From Rhodamnia argentea (lineage: Eukaryota; Streptophyta; Magnoliopsida; Myrtales; Myrtaceae), in the NCBI RefSeq assembly GCF_020921035.1, contig NC_063151.1, positions 20,776,934-20,840,933 of the forward strand: a stretch of 64,000 nt of DNA, given 5' to 3'. A program made the translations under genes and the position numbers. The notes beneath the pieces were generated by a model. The model was not told the origin of the DNA. It saw only the letters and a list, made by a program, of their open reading frames with translations, and searched no databases. Each line of letters opens with the position of its first letter. Position 1 is the first letter of the stretch. This document shows positions 50,163 to 61,393 of the stretch, in pieces.

Positions 50163-53100
50163 CACCCGATATTACAGACACTACCTTGAAGGCGTGACCG
50201 AGCTAAGAAGGGAAGCTCGTGAAGTTGTGTAAGTTATACTTATTTCTCTTACTTCCTCTCTAAAGTTCAACCGAATGGTATTCGAACACTTCCCTCTTAT
50301 CAAAATGATGGTCACATCTCCGCTGACTTTCCTCTATCGAACTCTTTCAATCAGATGCTCTTACGTGGAGATCACATCAGAGACAACAAGATCAAATCAA
50401 ACGTTAACCATAATCAATGGGAAGACACCAAACCAGAAAGCGAGCAAAATCGATATAGGACTGAAGCCCAGAACGCGAAGGGCCGACGCCTGCTCTGGCT
50501 CCAGAAAATACCACTACAGCGAAGGCCAGAGTTGTAATCCCAGCAGCTTCTCTCCAGAAGCTTCACTGAATGTTTCCTCCAAACCCTCCCTGCTCAGGCA
50601 ACATCAAGACAGGCCAAAACACATGAGAGAAGTATTCTACAACCCAGCGAACAGAATTTGAAAGAACAGAAAAAGAAGAAGAAGAAGAAGAAGAAGAAGA
50701 AGAATGCGAGACTCGACCGTGCAAGATCAAGTTTAAGAGAATCGGCCGCAATTGGGCCAATCTTTTCCGTAACAGTAGAGCTTCCAAGAAAAGAAGCGGA
50801 CCCAGAATCCTAGGGGGTCAAACATAAACCAGCCACGGGGTTCGGATTCTTGCTCGGGACAGCGTAACCACCCAAAAAAGGAAAGGAAAAAAAAAAAAAG
50901 AACTCATGAACGGGGAGTCGAATTTCACGAAACGAGCAGAGACGTCCCTCAAAAACAGAACACACCCTCGATTCTGCAATATCCGTTGCGAATTCGAGAA
51001 GCGAGACCCCGAAGAACCGTACCTGGTGAAGCTGAAGTTTGCCAGATTGATGGACGCCAATCCACCGAGAGAAGAGAACCCTCTCGGCGCTCGCTCCGGA
51101 AGCAGTTGAACAGAGCTTAACGCCGGAATGGCGTAGATCCAATAGAAGGTAACCACGTCTCCTCTCAGAGACAGAGACACAGAGAGAGAGAGAGAATGTG
51201 GTGGTCTTTTGGTGGTGGAGGCGGTGGTGGTGGAGGAAGATGGAAGAGAAATATAGCTCGGGATCATTCGGTAAAAGACATACATACGCGCACAAACACG
51301 CCGTGGTGTCAGCTACCTTGTATTTACATACCATAAAAAAAAAATGTAAGGATTCTTACTTTATTATCTTTCAATGTTCTGGACATGTCACGAAGATTTG
51401 CTATGCCCATATCAGGAAATTAAAAGATAGGAAAAATTCACCCCGCCCTGCACCTGTCACTGCCGTCGAAAAATCCAAATCATTGGAGTTTCATCCCCCG
51501 TTGAATTGATTAAGGTACTTAGGGATGTTGATGAATATAAATGCACGTAGTGATTAATTATCGAGAAGATCATAAAGATTGTGTTGCGGATAGTGCCGAG
51601 AGATTCGCTTTTCAAAATCACGTTTAAATATCCGGTCAAAGCAAACATTATTATTAGCCTCTGGATTTTAAGATTGTCTTCCTCCCGTTGTTGGGTTGTA
51701 ACGCTCGGATCCGATAAAACGATAAAGAAAAGATGTTTGACGACTATTGATGTCACCGAATAAGTTGAGATTTGCACCGTACAGAATCTCAAATTGGCAT
51801 GCTCGTGCCACCTTTATACCGAGCTAATTTCCTTTTATTTTGTGTGAATTTTTAGTGACACGGAGAAGAATGCGTCACGGGTTGCCATGTTGAGAAAAAA
51901 AAATAATTTGGGATAATTGTTATGAGGGCGTAACGGGTTTAGCATTTATGGTAATTTTTTGGTATTAACCCCCAAGAAATTTAACATTGAAAACAGATCA
52001 ACTTAACGTAGGATCTGAAGCAAGGGGAATACAGCACGACATGCAAGAGGTTGCGTTATTTAATCTGATAAGAAAGGAATTTCATGCCGAAAGACAAAGA
52101 TAGAGAGAGAGAGAACAAAAAAGAGAAGAACAATTGTGGAATAAACCAGCCAAATTAGAAAGTTCAGACAAATACAAAAAAAATTAAACTAAAAAACAAC
52201 AAGCCGGATTGACCTGCCAATTGTCGAATCGGGTGGGTAAATGTTAATTATTAGGCGCATACAGTGTTTCGACGGCGAATAAAATTTGAATTTCTCCTCT
52301 TCAATCGATTGATTTTGCTCCGGTTTATAGCACATTTCGCCCATGCAGTGTCCACTTCGTCGGCTTTTATCTAGACAATTAACGTACATTGCTAAGAGGA
52401 GGAGAGAAAAAAAAAAAAAAAAGGTCCATGGGATCTGTATTCTTTTTCTGGCGTGTAAGTAATGCATTCCAATCAGCGCAAAAAAATCCCATTCACAATC
52501 ACGAGATCAGTCAAAGTCGATCACAATAAACGGAACTGACGGGCGAGATGTCAATTTAATTTTTGGAGTATCGAATCAGGAACAAGCCACAGCCGATCGC
52601 GTTTGGTTACACACGAATAACGTGATACGCTGCACTATTTAGGTTGCGTGGAGTTTTGATCCTTTAAATTTCGCTGTGAGTATATGCTTTTGGTCTTTCG
52701 ACTTTTATCCTTTTCGTGCGGTCAATCACTGCCATCTCTAACTGATTGCCATAGGGACAATCAAACTCCCGCAGTCGATCAATGCCTCTTAACTTTGGGC
52801 GGCCGTCCAATAGTAGTCTCGGTCTCCTCTCTCCACGTGTTCGGCAAGGAATCGAACACGCAGCACCATCGCGCCCCAGTTGCTATCCTGGCGGTCGTGC
52901 ATGATCGATTCGATTTCTCGTGGCTGTAACTACAATTCGGTGCCCTCGACCTTGCGTTCATTTTCTGAACCGTGGAATTCACTTGGGGAGATATCCTACG
53001 CATCTTTCCACGTCATTTTCTTAGGGGTAATAACGTAATAGACTAGACGCCAAAGAAGGCGTAACCTGAGCAGCTTTATTTTTATTTTTTTTATAGAGGG

Positions 53101-53200
53101 AACGACAGACGGGACGTGGGGAGGGCCCGCATGTCGTGCGCACGACGGCGACTGTCAGTTTCCTGATCGACGCGTTTCCCAGTCGCTGCCAACGTGAAGT
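50163..53200 (-). promoter_or_regulatory. LRR gene leader, promoter and intergenic
   Basis: A probable leader exon ends near 51026 (cttcaccag then GTACGG) with an intron reaching the start-codon exon. An AAG trinucleotide tract (about 50668-50703) lies in that intron or leader. A GA run (51177-51195) lies near the presumed transcription start. Beyond 51500 nothing is recognised. Confidence 0.35.
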
Positions 53201-53239
53201 CACCCGTGACGTCGCCCCCCCAATCTGGAACCGGTTCCA

Positions 53240-54250
53240 TCGGTTCTCCGGTAAACTCGTCCGACCAGTGGGTCGAATCGGATCGAGTTTATGTTAGGGT
53301 CATTAATGATTCGATCCAACCCGAATTGACCGATCAACCAGTTTATGACTCATTTATACGTAGTAAATCTTTTTTGATATATACCTGACCCAATTCATGT
53401 TCCCAAAGTACTTATATATTTAATCCAATCTAAAATTATTTATTTCTTATAAGTTTTTGAGAAAAAATATATGACTAATAGTGGACAATTTTTTTTATAA
53501 TTTTTTAAAAAAAATATGATTCTTTTGTTATCTAAAAAAACACTCATTTTATTTTTATTTTTAAATCTTTTAAAAGTTTGATTATATTTTATCTGATTTT
53601 TTTTTATTTCTTTTTCTTTTTTTCTTTTCTCTTCCCTCTACCTCCTTCCTTCGCTATCGCCTGGCCTTGATAATAGGCCACCAACGTGGCTGATCCGGGC
53701 GAGCTCGTGCTCGCCCAACGCTAATCTAGGCAAGCTCAATTCTCGATAAGATCCAGGTGAGGACAAGCTCGCCAAGCTCCATTCTCGGCAAGTCGGATTC
53801 TCGACCGGATCTAGGCAAGGACGAACTCGATTCTCGATAAGAACTAGGCGAGCACAAGCTTGCCGAGGCAGGCAAGTTTGATTCTCGACCAACCCAAGCG
53901 AGCTCGAGGCTCACCGATGGCCATCGCTAGCCAACGAAGGTAGGATGAAAAACAAAAAAGAAGAAAATAAAGAAAAAGAAAAGGAAAAAAAAAACAAAAT
54001 AATAAAAACTCAAAAATTTTAAAATATTTAGGAAATCTGTTTATGACTCAATTAAGATAGTTATATTAGCTAACTCATTTATGACCCATTTAAAATCTAT
54101 TATTTAGGACCCATTAAATTTCTAAATAACCCATTTATGAGTCACTTAAGGTTCTTCTTAAAATTGAAGGCAACCTATTTATGATTCTCCACTAGTAAAT
54201 ATGAGTTAAATGTGGATTCTAGATCCATTTTATCATCTCTATTCTTCGAC
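53240..54250. mobile_element. Large foldback element, T-rich arm / GC core / A-rich arm
   Basis: The left arm carries catttatacgtag and gacccaattcatg wording; the right arm (54030-54240) has gactcaattaag, catttatgacccattt and gtggattctagatcca. Inside lie a T-rich tract (about 53590-53640), a GC-rich core (about 53640-53940) with four or five repeats of a roughly 45-base phrase containing gattctcgac and ggcaagc, and an A-rich tract (about 53950-54010). The right arm is the reverse complement of the arm at 18708-18905. It is non-coding. Confidence 0.55.
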
Positions 54251-54299
54251 TCCGTCTCCGCTTCTTGATTCTACTACGAAATCATGGTCACCCATAATA

Positions 54300-54850
54300 T
54301 TTGAGTATTGCTCCATCCTTGGCCAAATTCTCTATAAACACCAAACTTTAGGTCCAGTCCTAAATCTCAGCCAAATATTTTTCTTGTCTAAGAAAAATCA
54401 CTAATTTTTACTCTAGTTTTAAATCTTCCTCATTAGCCCTGCGTCCAAAAATTGCTATTAGTTGCAAATAATTTTCACATCGTAGAGTGGTTTCATTTTG
54501 AAGAATTTCTTTATTGGGATGGATTTGTTATCTACATGGAAATACCATGCCGGTCCATACTCATTGCCTCAATACTCTGCTAATGTGGGTTTTTTTATCG
54601 AGATGAAAATGTCATAACAAGTTGTGATTGGATTGCTAGGTAGATTTGAGAATATATTGAAAATTTATAGTTGTTTTAGACAAAATCAAATTAGGGGTAG
54701 ATTTGGGATTGTACTAAAGTTTGAGTTTTTTTCGATACAAAAAAAAAATGTTCGAAGCAAATTTGGGACTAGACATAAAATTATGAGTTTTCTCCAAGAC
54801 AAAAAAAAAGTTCGGGGTGGATTTGAGACTAACTCTTAAAATTAACGGTT
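54300..54850. mobile_element. Foldback element with 'ccaaactttaggtccagtcc' arms
   Basis: The left arm (about 54320-54430) contains ccaaattctctataaacacc and cctaaatctcagccaaa. The right arm (about 54640-54845) contains inverted counterparts in several tandem versions, such as ggtagatttgggattgtact and ggtggatttgagactaac. The whole could fold as one long hairpin with an unrelated loop. Confidence 0.55.
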
Positions 54851-56214
54851 TTTGGGGAGTTAGGCCCTATAACTTCTTTCCTACGTAACATCTCTTTCTT
54901 TATTTCGTGATCTATCAAAAAATTTACAGAAAAATCAAGAAAGAAATCATGAAATTATATTTATAAACCATCATGCAACAAAGGACTAGTTGCTCAAACT
55001 TAGACGCACGATATAATTGTCTTGTTGCTAGAAAAGGAAGTCCTATTTATTGAAAATCAGTTGTTTTTTGTTCGTTTGAAAATTCTTTTTTATTAATTTT
55101 CTCGTTCCTTTCAATACTTGAAAAAGAATTTTCTGTTTTTTTTTTTTAACGGAAAAAAACTTGTCGATGAATGGCAATCCACCATGGCTCTGTTGGCGGG
55201 CTTTTGTACTGTGAACCCGGGTTTTCGTGAAAGAGACGGGGTCACATGCACGGAACATGCCACCGTCTTTCTTCCCTCACCTCATGGGCCCCCGACCGGC
55301 AACATCGTCGTACCTTCCTCAGATTTTCATCACACTTTTAGGGCATGATTATGCGAAGAAAGAAACCCTAATTATTGTGCAATTATTGGGTGCGCGACGT
55401 CCACTAGGCGCCCTTAGCTCACGTAGTTGCGATTAGTTTTTTTGCGGTCAGATCTCAAAGGACAGGGAAAGGGCACCGCCCATCTCAAAGTTAATTGCGT
55501 GGACAGACGCGGTTCTATTTCGTAAGATAATTGGCTCACAATGAAATTGTGAAAGTAGACGGTTTTAAGTCGAAACTAATTGGTATCGTATCGTATCGTG
55601 TCGTATTTATTTAATTAGCCTTATGTTTTCACGTGGGGCATCTTGAAGCTGCCTTGAGAATTCCATTCATGGGCGTCTTTCCGATTAGGGGACTTGGTTT
55701 GACGAGCGCTTGCAAGGATTCGATTTATCTTGATGTATGTGAAAGGGACGTCCACTCTATTTAATAGGAGTCGAGTAGAACTGTTAGAGAAAAGGATTGG
55801 TAGTTGAACATTAATTGTGACACTACCTTTGTTAGGGGCCACTTGGCATAATGTTTGAGGTGACAAATGATGGATGAGACTAATGTCGAAAAGGATGGGA
55901 ATTGACATGATTTGAGTGAACCCGAACCTCAGCATAATGGGTGCAAACACCCTTATTTGAGTGAATCTCGATATCAATTGTTGCCATGCCGAAATATAGC
56001 GCTTGATTTATTCAAGATGCCCTCAAATCGATTTTCAGATCGGCAGTTTATAAACATGAATTTTAATTATATTTGGCTGGATTGGAAAAAGTCTTTGATC
56101 ATGTCTTTGATTGATGGGTTATAAATTAGGTGCATCATTCAACACACAAGCTGAATTAAGCATAAGCATGGACATTATCGATATCCACAAAAAATAAAAA
56201 TCGGGCCATCAACA
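54851..56214. other. Intergenic, no recognised gene
   Basis: AT-rich sequence with T runs near 55135-55148. Short frames have no family resemblance. A repeated tcgtatcg phrase occurs near 55587-55603. Confidence 0.4.
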
Positions 56215-57415
56215 TGGAGAGCAAATTGTCCGAAAGGTCATAAACTTATTATACGATGGCCGGTTCTAAAGTTGTAAGGACTAAGTATGGTTTGTGAATC
56301 GAGGTTTTCGGTACAAAGATTCCACTTAATAACAAAAAAAAGGGATTCGGAACCACCGACGTATTTTCCCTGGATCTAGGAATAGCCACGTGTATTAAAA
56401 TGGCAAATAATAATCAAGAGCAGATTTGAAATTTATGACTTTCAAAGTGCTCGATTTTCATGACTATGACCATAATTGAATATATATACGGCAACCGATT
56501 CTAGATTTGTCATGACAAAGTCTAGTTCATGAATTGGGTTTTCGGTGCCAAGGTTCCATTTAACCACAAAAAGGGTCTGGACCCATGAACGTATTTCCCC
56601 TACATCTGAGAATAGCCCCATGTACTCAAATGCCAAATAATGATCAAGAGAAGATTCGGCATATCTGAATTTCAAAGCGCTCGATTTTCATGACTATGAC
56701 CTGAATTGAATATGAAAGCTATTGTTCAGTGGCGGATTCTAGAGTTATAATGACCAAGTCTGATTCATGAATCGAGGTTTTCGGTGCAAGGATTCCACCG
56801 GACCCACTAATGTATTTCCCCTAGATTTGGGAGTAGCCACATGTACTAAAACGCCAAATAATACTCAAAAGAAGATTCGACGTTTCTGAATTTCAAAGTG
56901 CTCTGTTTCCATGATTATGACCAAAATTGAATATGAAAGCTATTATACGGTGGCGGATTTAGAGTTGCAATGACCAAGTTTGGTTCATTAATTGACTTTT
57001 TCGGTGCAAGGATTCCACTTAACGAGAAAAAGGGTCCGTACCCACGAACATACTTCCCCTAGGTTTGGGAATAGCCACATGTACTATATTGCCAAATAAT
57101 AATCAAGAGAAGATTACGCACTTTTGAATCTCAAAGCGCTCGATTTCCCTGACTATGACCAGAGCCGAATATGAAAGCTATTATATGGTGGTAGATTCTA
57201 GAGTTGTAATGACCAAGTCTGGTTCATGAATTGGGGTTTTCGGTGCGAGGATTCCACTTAGCGACAACAGGGGTCCGGACCTACGAATGTATTTCCCCTA
57301 GATTTGGGAATAGCCACATGTACTGTAATGCCAAAAATAATCAAGAGAGGATTTGGCATTTTTGAATCTCAAAGCGCTTGATTTTCATGACTATAACTAG
57401 AATTGAATATGGCCA
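56215..57415. repeat. Five-copy tandem array of about 230-bp units
   Basis: The anchor phrase 'tcgattttcatgactatgacc' or a close variant recurs at about 56451, 56681, 56902, 57140 and 57378, giving periods of 230, 221, 238 and 238 bases. Each unit also carries 'ggttttcggtgc', 'tccacttaa', 'atttcccctagatttgggaatagccacatgtact' in shorter pieces and 'caaataataatcaagag'. Copies differ by scattered substitutions and small gaps. No coding frame persists across units. Confidence 0.9.
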
Positions 57416-57510
57416 GTGATATAGATACTATTTTCGTAATTTGCGCTTTTCCATTTATCCTTAATAGTCTATCAAATAGACGAGTACCTACATCACCACA
57501 AATACACTAC

Positions 57511-58165
57511 TTTTTGGAAAAGTACCAACAAAATCCTAAACATAATTTATTGGTACAAATTCATATCTAAACTTTTCAATTTAGTCAATTTAGTACTAAA
57601 CTTGATCATATTGGTACCAATTCAATCAATTCAACCAATTGGACACCAACTGTCCTAGGTGGCATGCGCCACACATAAATTGATATTTTTAATAATTTTT
57701 TTTAATTTTAATTTTTTCTTTTAATGTTTTCCTTTCTTTTTTCTGTCCCCTTTTGTTTTTGTCGGTGGTTGGCTGGCCATCGACCACGTGCAAGGGTCAT
57801 CGGCCTCACCGGGCTATGCTTGGGTGAGGGCAAGCACTGGTGAGGCCCCCCTTGTCGGCCACGGCCTATGGTTGGTGGCTGGCGACGTAAGAAAAGAAAA
57901 GGGAAAGGAAAAAAAGGAAAAAAAGGGAAAAAAATAAAGAGGAAAAAACTATTAAAAGATTATGAAAACATGTCCACGTCAATGCGAACTATGCCACGTA
58001 ACGCGATTGACGTCCATGTTACCGACTTCCGGTCTAAATTGGTTGGATGAACTGAATTAATACCAATATGAAAATGTTTAAGACTAAATTGGCCCAATTG
58101 AAAGATTTATGACTGAATTGGTACTAACATAATATATTTATGACTTTTTTGGTACTTTTTCATGC
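57511..58165. mobile_element. Complete foldback element with long terminal inverted repeats
   Basis: The left arm starts tttttggaaaagtaccaaca and runs about 140 bases. The right arm ends tttttggtactttttcatg, reading on the other strand as the same phrases (gaaaaagtaccaaaaaagtc, ttagtaccaattcagtcata, ccaatttagtctta). Between are a T-rich tract (57685-57760), a GC-rich core (57760-57880) with gtgagggcaagcactggtga and an A-rich tract (57890-57955). This is the most complete member of the family. No transposase. Confidence 0.65.
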
Positions 58166-58685
58166 TACATCCAAATATTCCATCAGGTCATATAGACGAT
58201 CGCACTCAACACAATCGTTAAGCATATCTAATTTAGAATAATCCGACATCCAAAGTATCGATTATACACAATAGGAGGGTCCATCGATGCATTGAAAGCT
58301 ACACAAATGTCTTAGTCAATTACACAAAAGAAGTGGCCATGGAATTCTGTTCTAGTTAGCGAGAATGGACGGTCCACCTCGTCGAGCAAAGACGGGTCTG
58401 GGCTAAGCACAAGTACGCTTAGCTACACCTCAAAGCTTAACAGTTAGCCTACTCGTTGGGCAGGGCTTGGGTAGACCTCTTTCGTCTTTTCGTTTGTAAT
58501 GATTTGGATATTCGTGGATCCAAGGAACTGGACTTGTACTTATTATTGGGCTTAATTACTTAAACCATCTCATCTCAGCCGACGTGGGACAATTATTTAA
58601 AATTAGTATACCGTCATTTAATGGACGCACATACTAATATTTCTAGCGTTGTTCTAGCTTCAACGGTCCTTTATGTTTGCTAGAT
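58166..58685. other. Intergenic, nothing recognised
   Basis: No gene, tRNA or clear repeat is supported in this stretch. Confidence 0.4.
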
Positions 58686-58689
58686 AAAA

Positions 58690-59128
58690 CAAATCCCGGG
58701 ACAATGACACAAATGGTCATTAAACTTTGACCTAATATGCAACGTGATCTATGAACTTTCAATTTGTTCAATGTGATCTCCGAACTTTACCCCGATATGT
58801 AATGTCACTTCTGGACTTTTAGTTTGCTCAACATAATTTCGAAACTTTTGGTTTATGTTCAATCTAATTTTTTTTATTTATATGGAAATATTTAATGTTA
58901 TCCCTCAACTTGAATTAATGGAAAGACAGCATCAAATATCTCCGTATAGTCTAGGGATTAAATTGCACATATATAAAAAGTTCGGGGACTGCATTGAAAA
59001 AATTTTAAAGTTCATGGATGATAGTGAATATTAGGCTAAAGTTCAAGAATGACATTGAACAAATTAAAAATTCATAAATCACATTACACATTGAGCCAAA
59101 GTTTAGAGATCATTTGCGTTATTTCTCA
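58690..59128. mobile_element. Foldback element abutting a plastid-derived segment
   Basis: The left arm has acaaatggtcattaaacttt, gcaacgtgatctatgaact and tcaatttgttcaatgtgatc. The right arm (about 58960-59125) has inverted forms such as gaacaaattaaaaattcat and cattacacattgagcc, ending agagatcatttgcg. Each arm is built from about 40-base subrepeats. Wording is shared with the element at 18040-18365. Its right end meets the rRNA fragment. Confidence 0.6.
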
Positions 59129-59510
59129 ATGCTCTAACGTCCACAATGGATATGAACCGAACCGCCTCATGACATTTTGAACCCAGCTCACCTATTGCTT
59201 TAATAGGCGAACAGTCTAATCCCTGGATTATACCGTAGCCCCAGGTGGCGAAGGGCCGACATCGAGATTTCAAATCTTCATGTCGATGTGACCTTTTAGG
59301 AAAGATCAACCTGTTATATCTAAAGTAACTATTATCCGTTGAGCGACGATCCTTCACTCGACACTGGTGGATCACTAAGCTCGACGGATGGGTCTTGCAG
59401 TTAAGCTGTGACTTTTGCCTTTACACTCGTGGGCCAATTTCTGTTTGGCCCTAAAGAAATCTCTAGGCGCCTTGCAAATCCATGGCTTTCAGACAGGCAC
59501 TGTCGGTGAC
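59129..59510 (-). pseudogene. Decayed plastid-type 23S rRNA fragment (NUPT)
   Basis: On the minus strand the sequence follows the 23S rRNA 3' domain in order: attggcccacgagtgtaaag, cttaactgcaagacccatcc, tcgtcgctcaacggataata, cacatcgacatgaagattt, tcgatgtcggcccttcgcca, cctggggctacggtata, gagctgggttcaaaatgtca, then gttcggttcatatcc and gttagagcattgag. These cover the peptidyl-transferase region of the bacterial-type large subunit rRNA. The differences I can see are mostly C-to-T or G-to-A, as expected for a methylated non-functional nuclear copy. Plastid origin is preferred over mitochondrial because of the ggcccacgagtgtaaaggca wording, but both are close. It is not a functional rRNA gene. Confidence 0.8.
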
Positions 59511-61285
59511 GCTATCGCTTTCTGAGATCAACTTTGAGGTGGCTAGGTAACTTGGGAAGTGTCAGAAAGCAAATGGCGTGCGCATTAGATGCGAAGTAGA
59601 TAACTTGGAAATTTCAAGAAAATTGCACTTTATAGCATCGTTGCAAAAATGCGATAACCCCTCTAATGACCTGGCCGATTCCCGTGGGCCGAGCCCTCGA
59701 AGAGAAGTACCACGAGTCATTTCGTGAGGGCGATGATCTTTTGGGATTGGACTTTCGCTTATGTATCACTTGGCGGGGCTCGATCCTCCAATCCAATGCG
59801 AGATTTTCGGATGTTGTAGGTTTTTCCAGCTGAAGAACTAATGCACGATCTCATCAGTTCGGCCTGTATTGCCCGTTGATCTCCTCTCCTCTCATTTGAT
59901 GCGTGCTCTGATCAATTCGCGTCTCCTTGGTCGTTCCAGAAGCTTGTTAGGTTTTGCAATCTGGTGTTTGGCCTGTACTGCCCAATGATACTCCCTCCAT
60001 ACGTTTGTCTTACAAAAATCCCACGACTTTTCATGCGATGGAGCAACTACCGCAGAGGCCACTTCGAAAGCGACCGCTCTCTCCTCTCGGAAACATCACA
60101 CTTCGGCGCTCCTGACCTGTCACAGAGACTCAAGGCGGCCGCTCTCTCCTCTCGAAAGCACCACACTCCTGCACTCAAACTCAAGGCGACGGCGGCGGCG
60201 GCGGCGGCTATTTGTTCTGACAAATAGAAAGCACGCAATGCTTGGTGTTGGTGTTGGTTCTTCTCTTAATGGCCAGGAAGTGTCTAGATCGATTCCCGTG
60301 GGAAGAGAGGGTGCTTGTCATGAAGGGCCGTGATTTGTTGGTCCAATTCAAGATTTGCACCTACCAAATTTTTGCAGAGAGGCCAATAGAATAACGAACT
60401 GGGTAGCTCAAAAAAGCCTTTTCATTGAGTTTTGGTAGCACATCCCCCTAAGAACTTTTGGAATTTGATTTGTTCTGAAGTGGCGGGCTCTCATGTTTAA
60501 GTCTTTGAGGAATGACTTAACATTTTTCTTTTGGCCTAAAAAGAAAGATTAGATGGCAAGTCTCTTCAATTCAAATAACTCAACAATAAATCCATTGTCA
60601 GCAGACATGATACGAAAGCGATGTCATATTAGCAAATTTTAATGATATCGAGCGAGCAGGATATTAGCGGGGAACTCGAGAGAGTGCTAGGCTACTTCCA
60701 TGGAGTTACCGATATCAAAGTAATACAGACGTTTTGTAAATAGATTTAAAGCTAAAAACTATCGTATGATTCCGGAGACCCGACCGTTTTCGTTACCCAA
60801 AATGTTGGTTGCCGTTAGAATGAATGATGCATACCCTATCAACCGATTTCATTCTTAATTGATACTAGCAAAAGAAAAGCAAATAACTAACTTCCCATTT
60901 GGGACTCCGAATTATCCAAATAAGCCAATGTTGCGAATACGTAATTGGTGGTGCTCTATACACTCAATGGAAATGAAAATAGTAATTGCCAATGCAATAT
61001 TTCTTCCGTGTTATGTGTAATCATGGAGCGATCTTATCATATGTTAATAAAATCACGCAATACACAGTTATAAGATCGGATTTGGTATCGAATTTGATAA
61101 ACGATATATGAAATTTTTACGGACGGAAGACTCTAAATCCAAGAGCTAAGCATTCGGACAATTAGATTTCCCTTAATTATGTCTCTCCCATACCTATTTA
61201 GGAAAATTAAGAAATGTCTATTTTTTTTTTTTGTGCGTCGAATTCGTAAATCGCACTTCGAGCCTTTTTGAAGTTTCTCAAAGTT
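59511..61285. other. Intergenic upstream of the MBD8-like gene
   Basis: The first 300 bases beyond the rRNA fragment may be further organelle-derived or repeat sequence, but I could not match them. A GGC trinucleotide run lies at about 60191-60207. No gene is supported. Confidence 0.4.
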
Positions 61286-61293
61286 TATAAATA
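61286..61293 (+). promoter_or_regulatory. TATA box of the MBD8-like gene
   Basis: TATAAATA lies 108 bases upstream of the start codon at 61394, in an otherwise ordinary leader. It supports this gene being, or having recently been, transcribed. Confidence 0.5.
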
Positions 61294-61393
61294 GACCACG
61301 CAATCAAAATCCCAGCCCTCTTTTCTCCCTCAACCGAGCCTCCTCCGCACCGCATCGTAACCACCCATAAAAACCCCCAAATCTCTCGATGCA

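Noticed and set aside
53638-53914. Two overlapping minus-strand frames with repeated 'RES' and 'LPR' phrases
   Set aside because: They come from tandem subrepeats in a foldback core and shift frame freely.
59103-59375. A 90-codon minus-strand open frame that looks protein-like
   Set aside because: It is the familiar spurious translation of 23S rRNA; the nucleotide sequence itself follows the rRNA.
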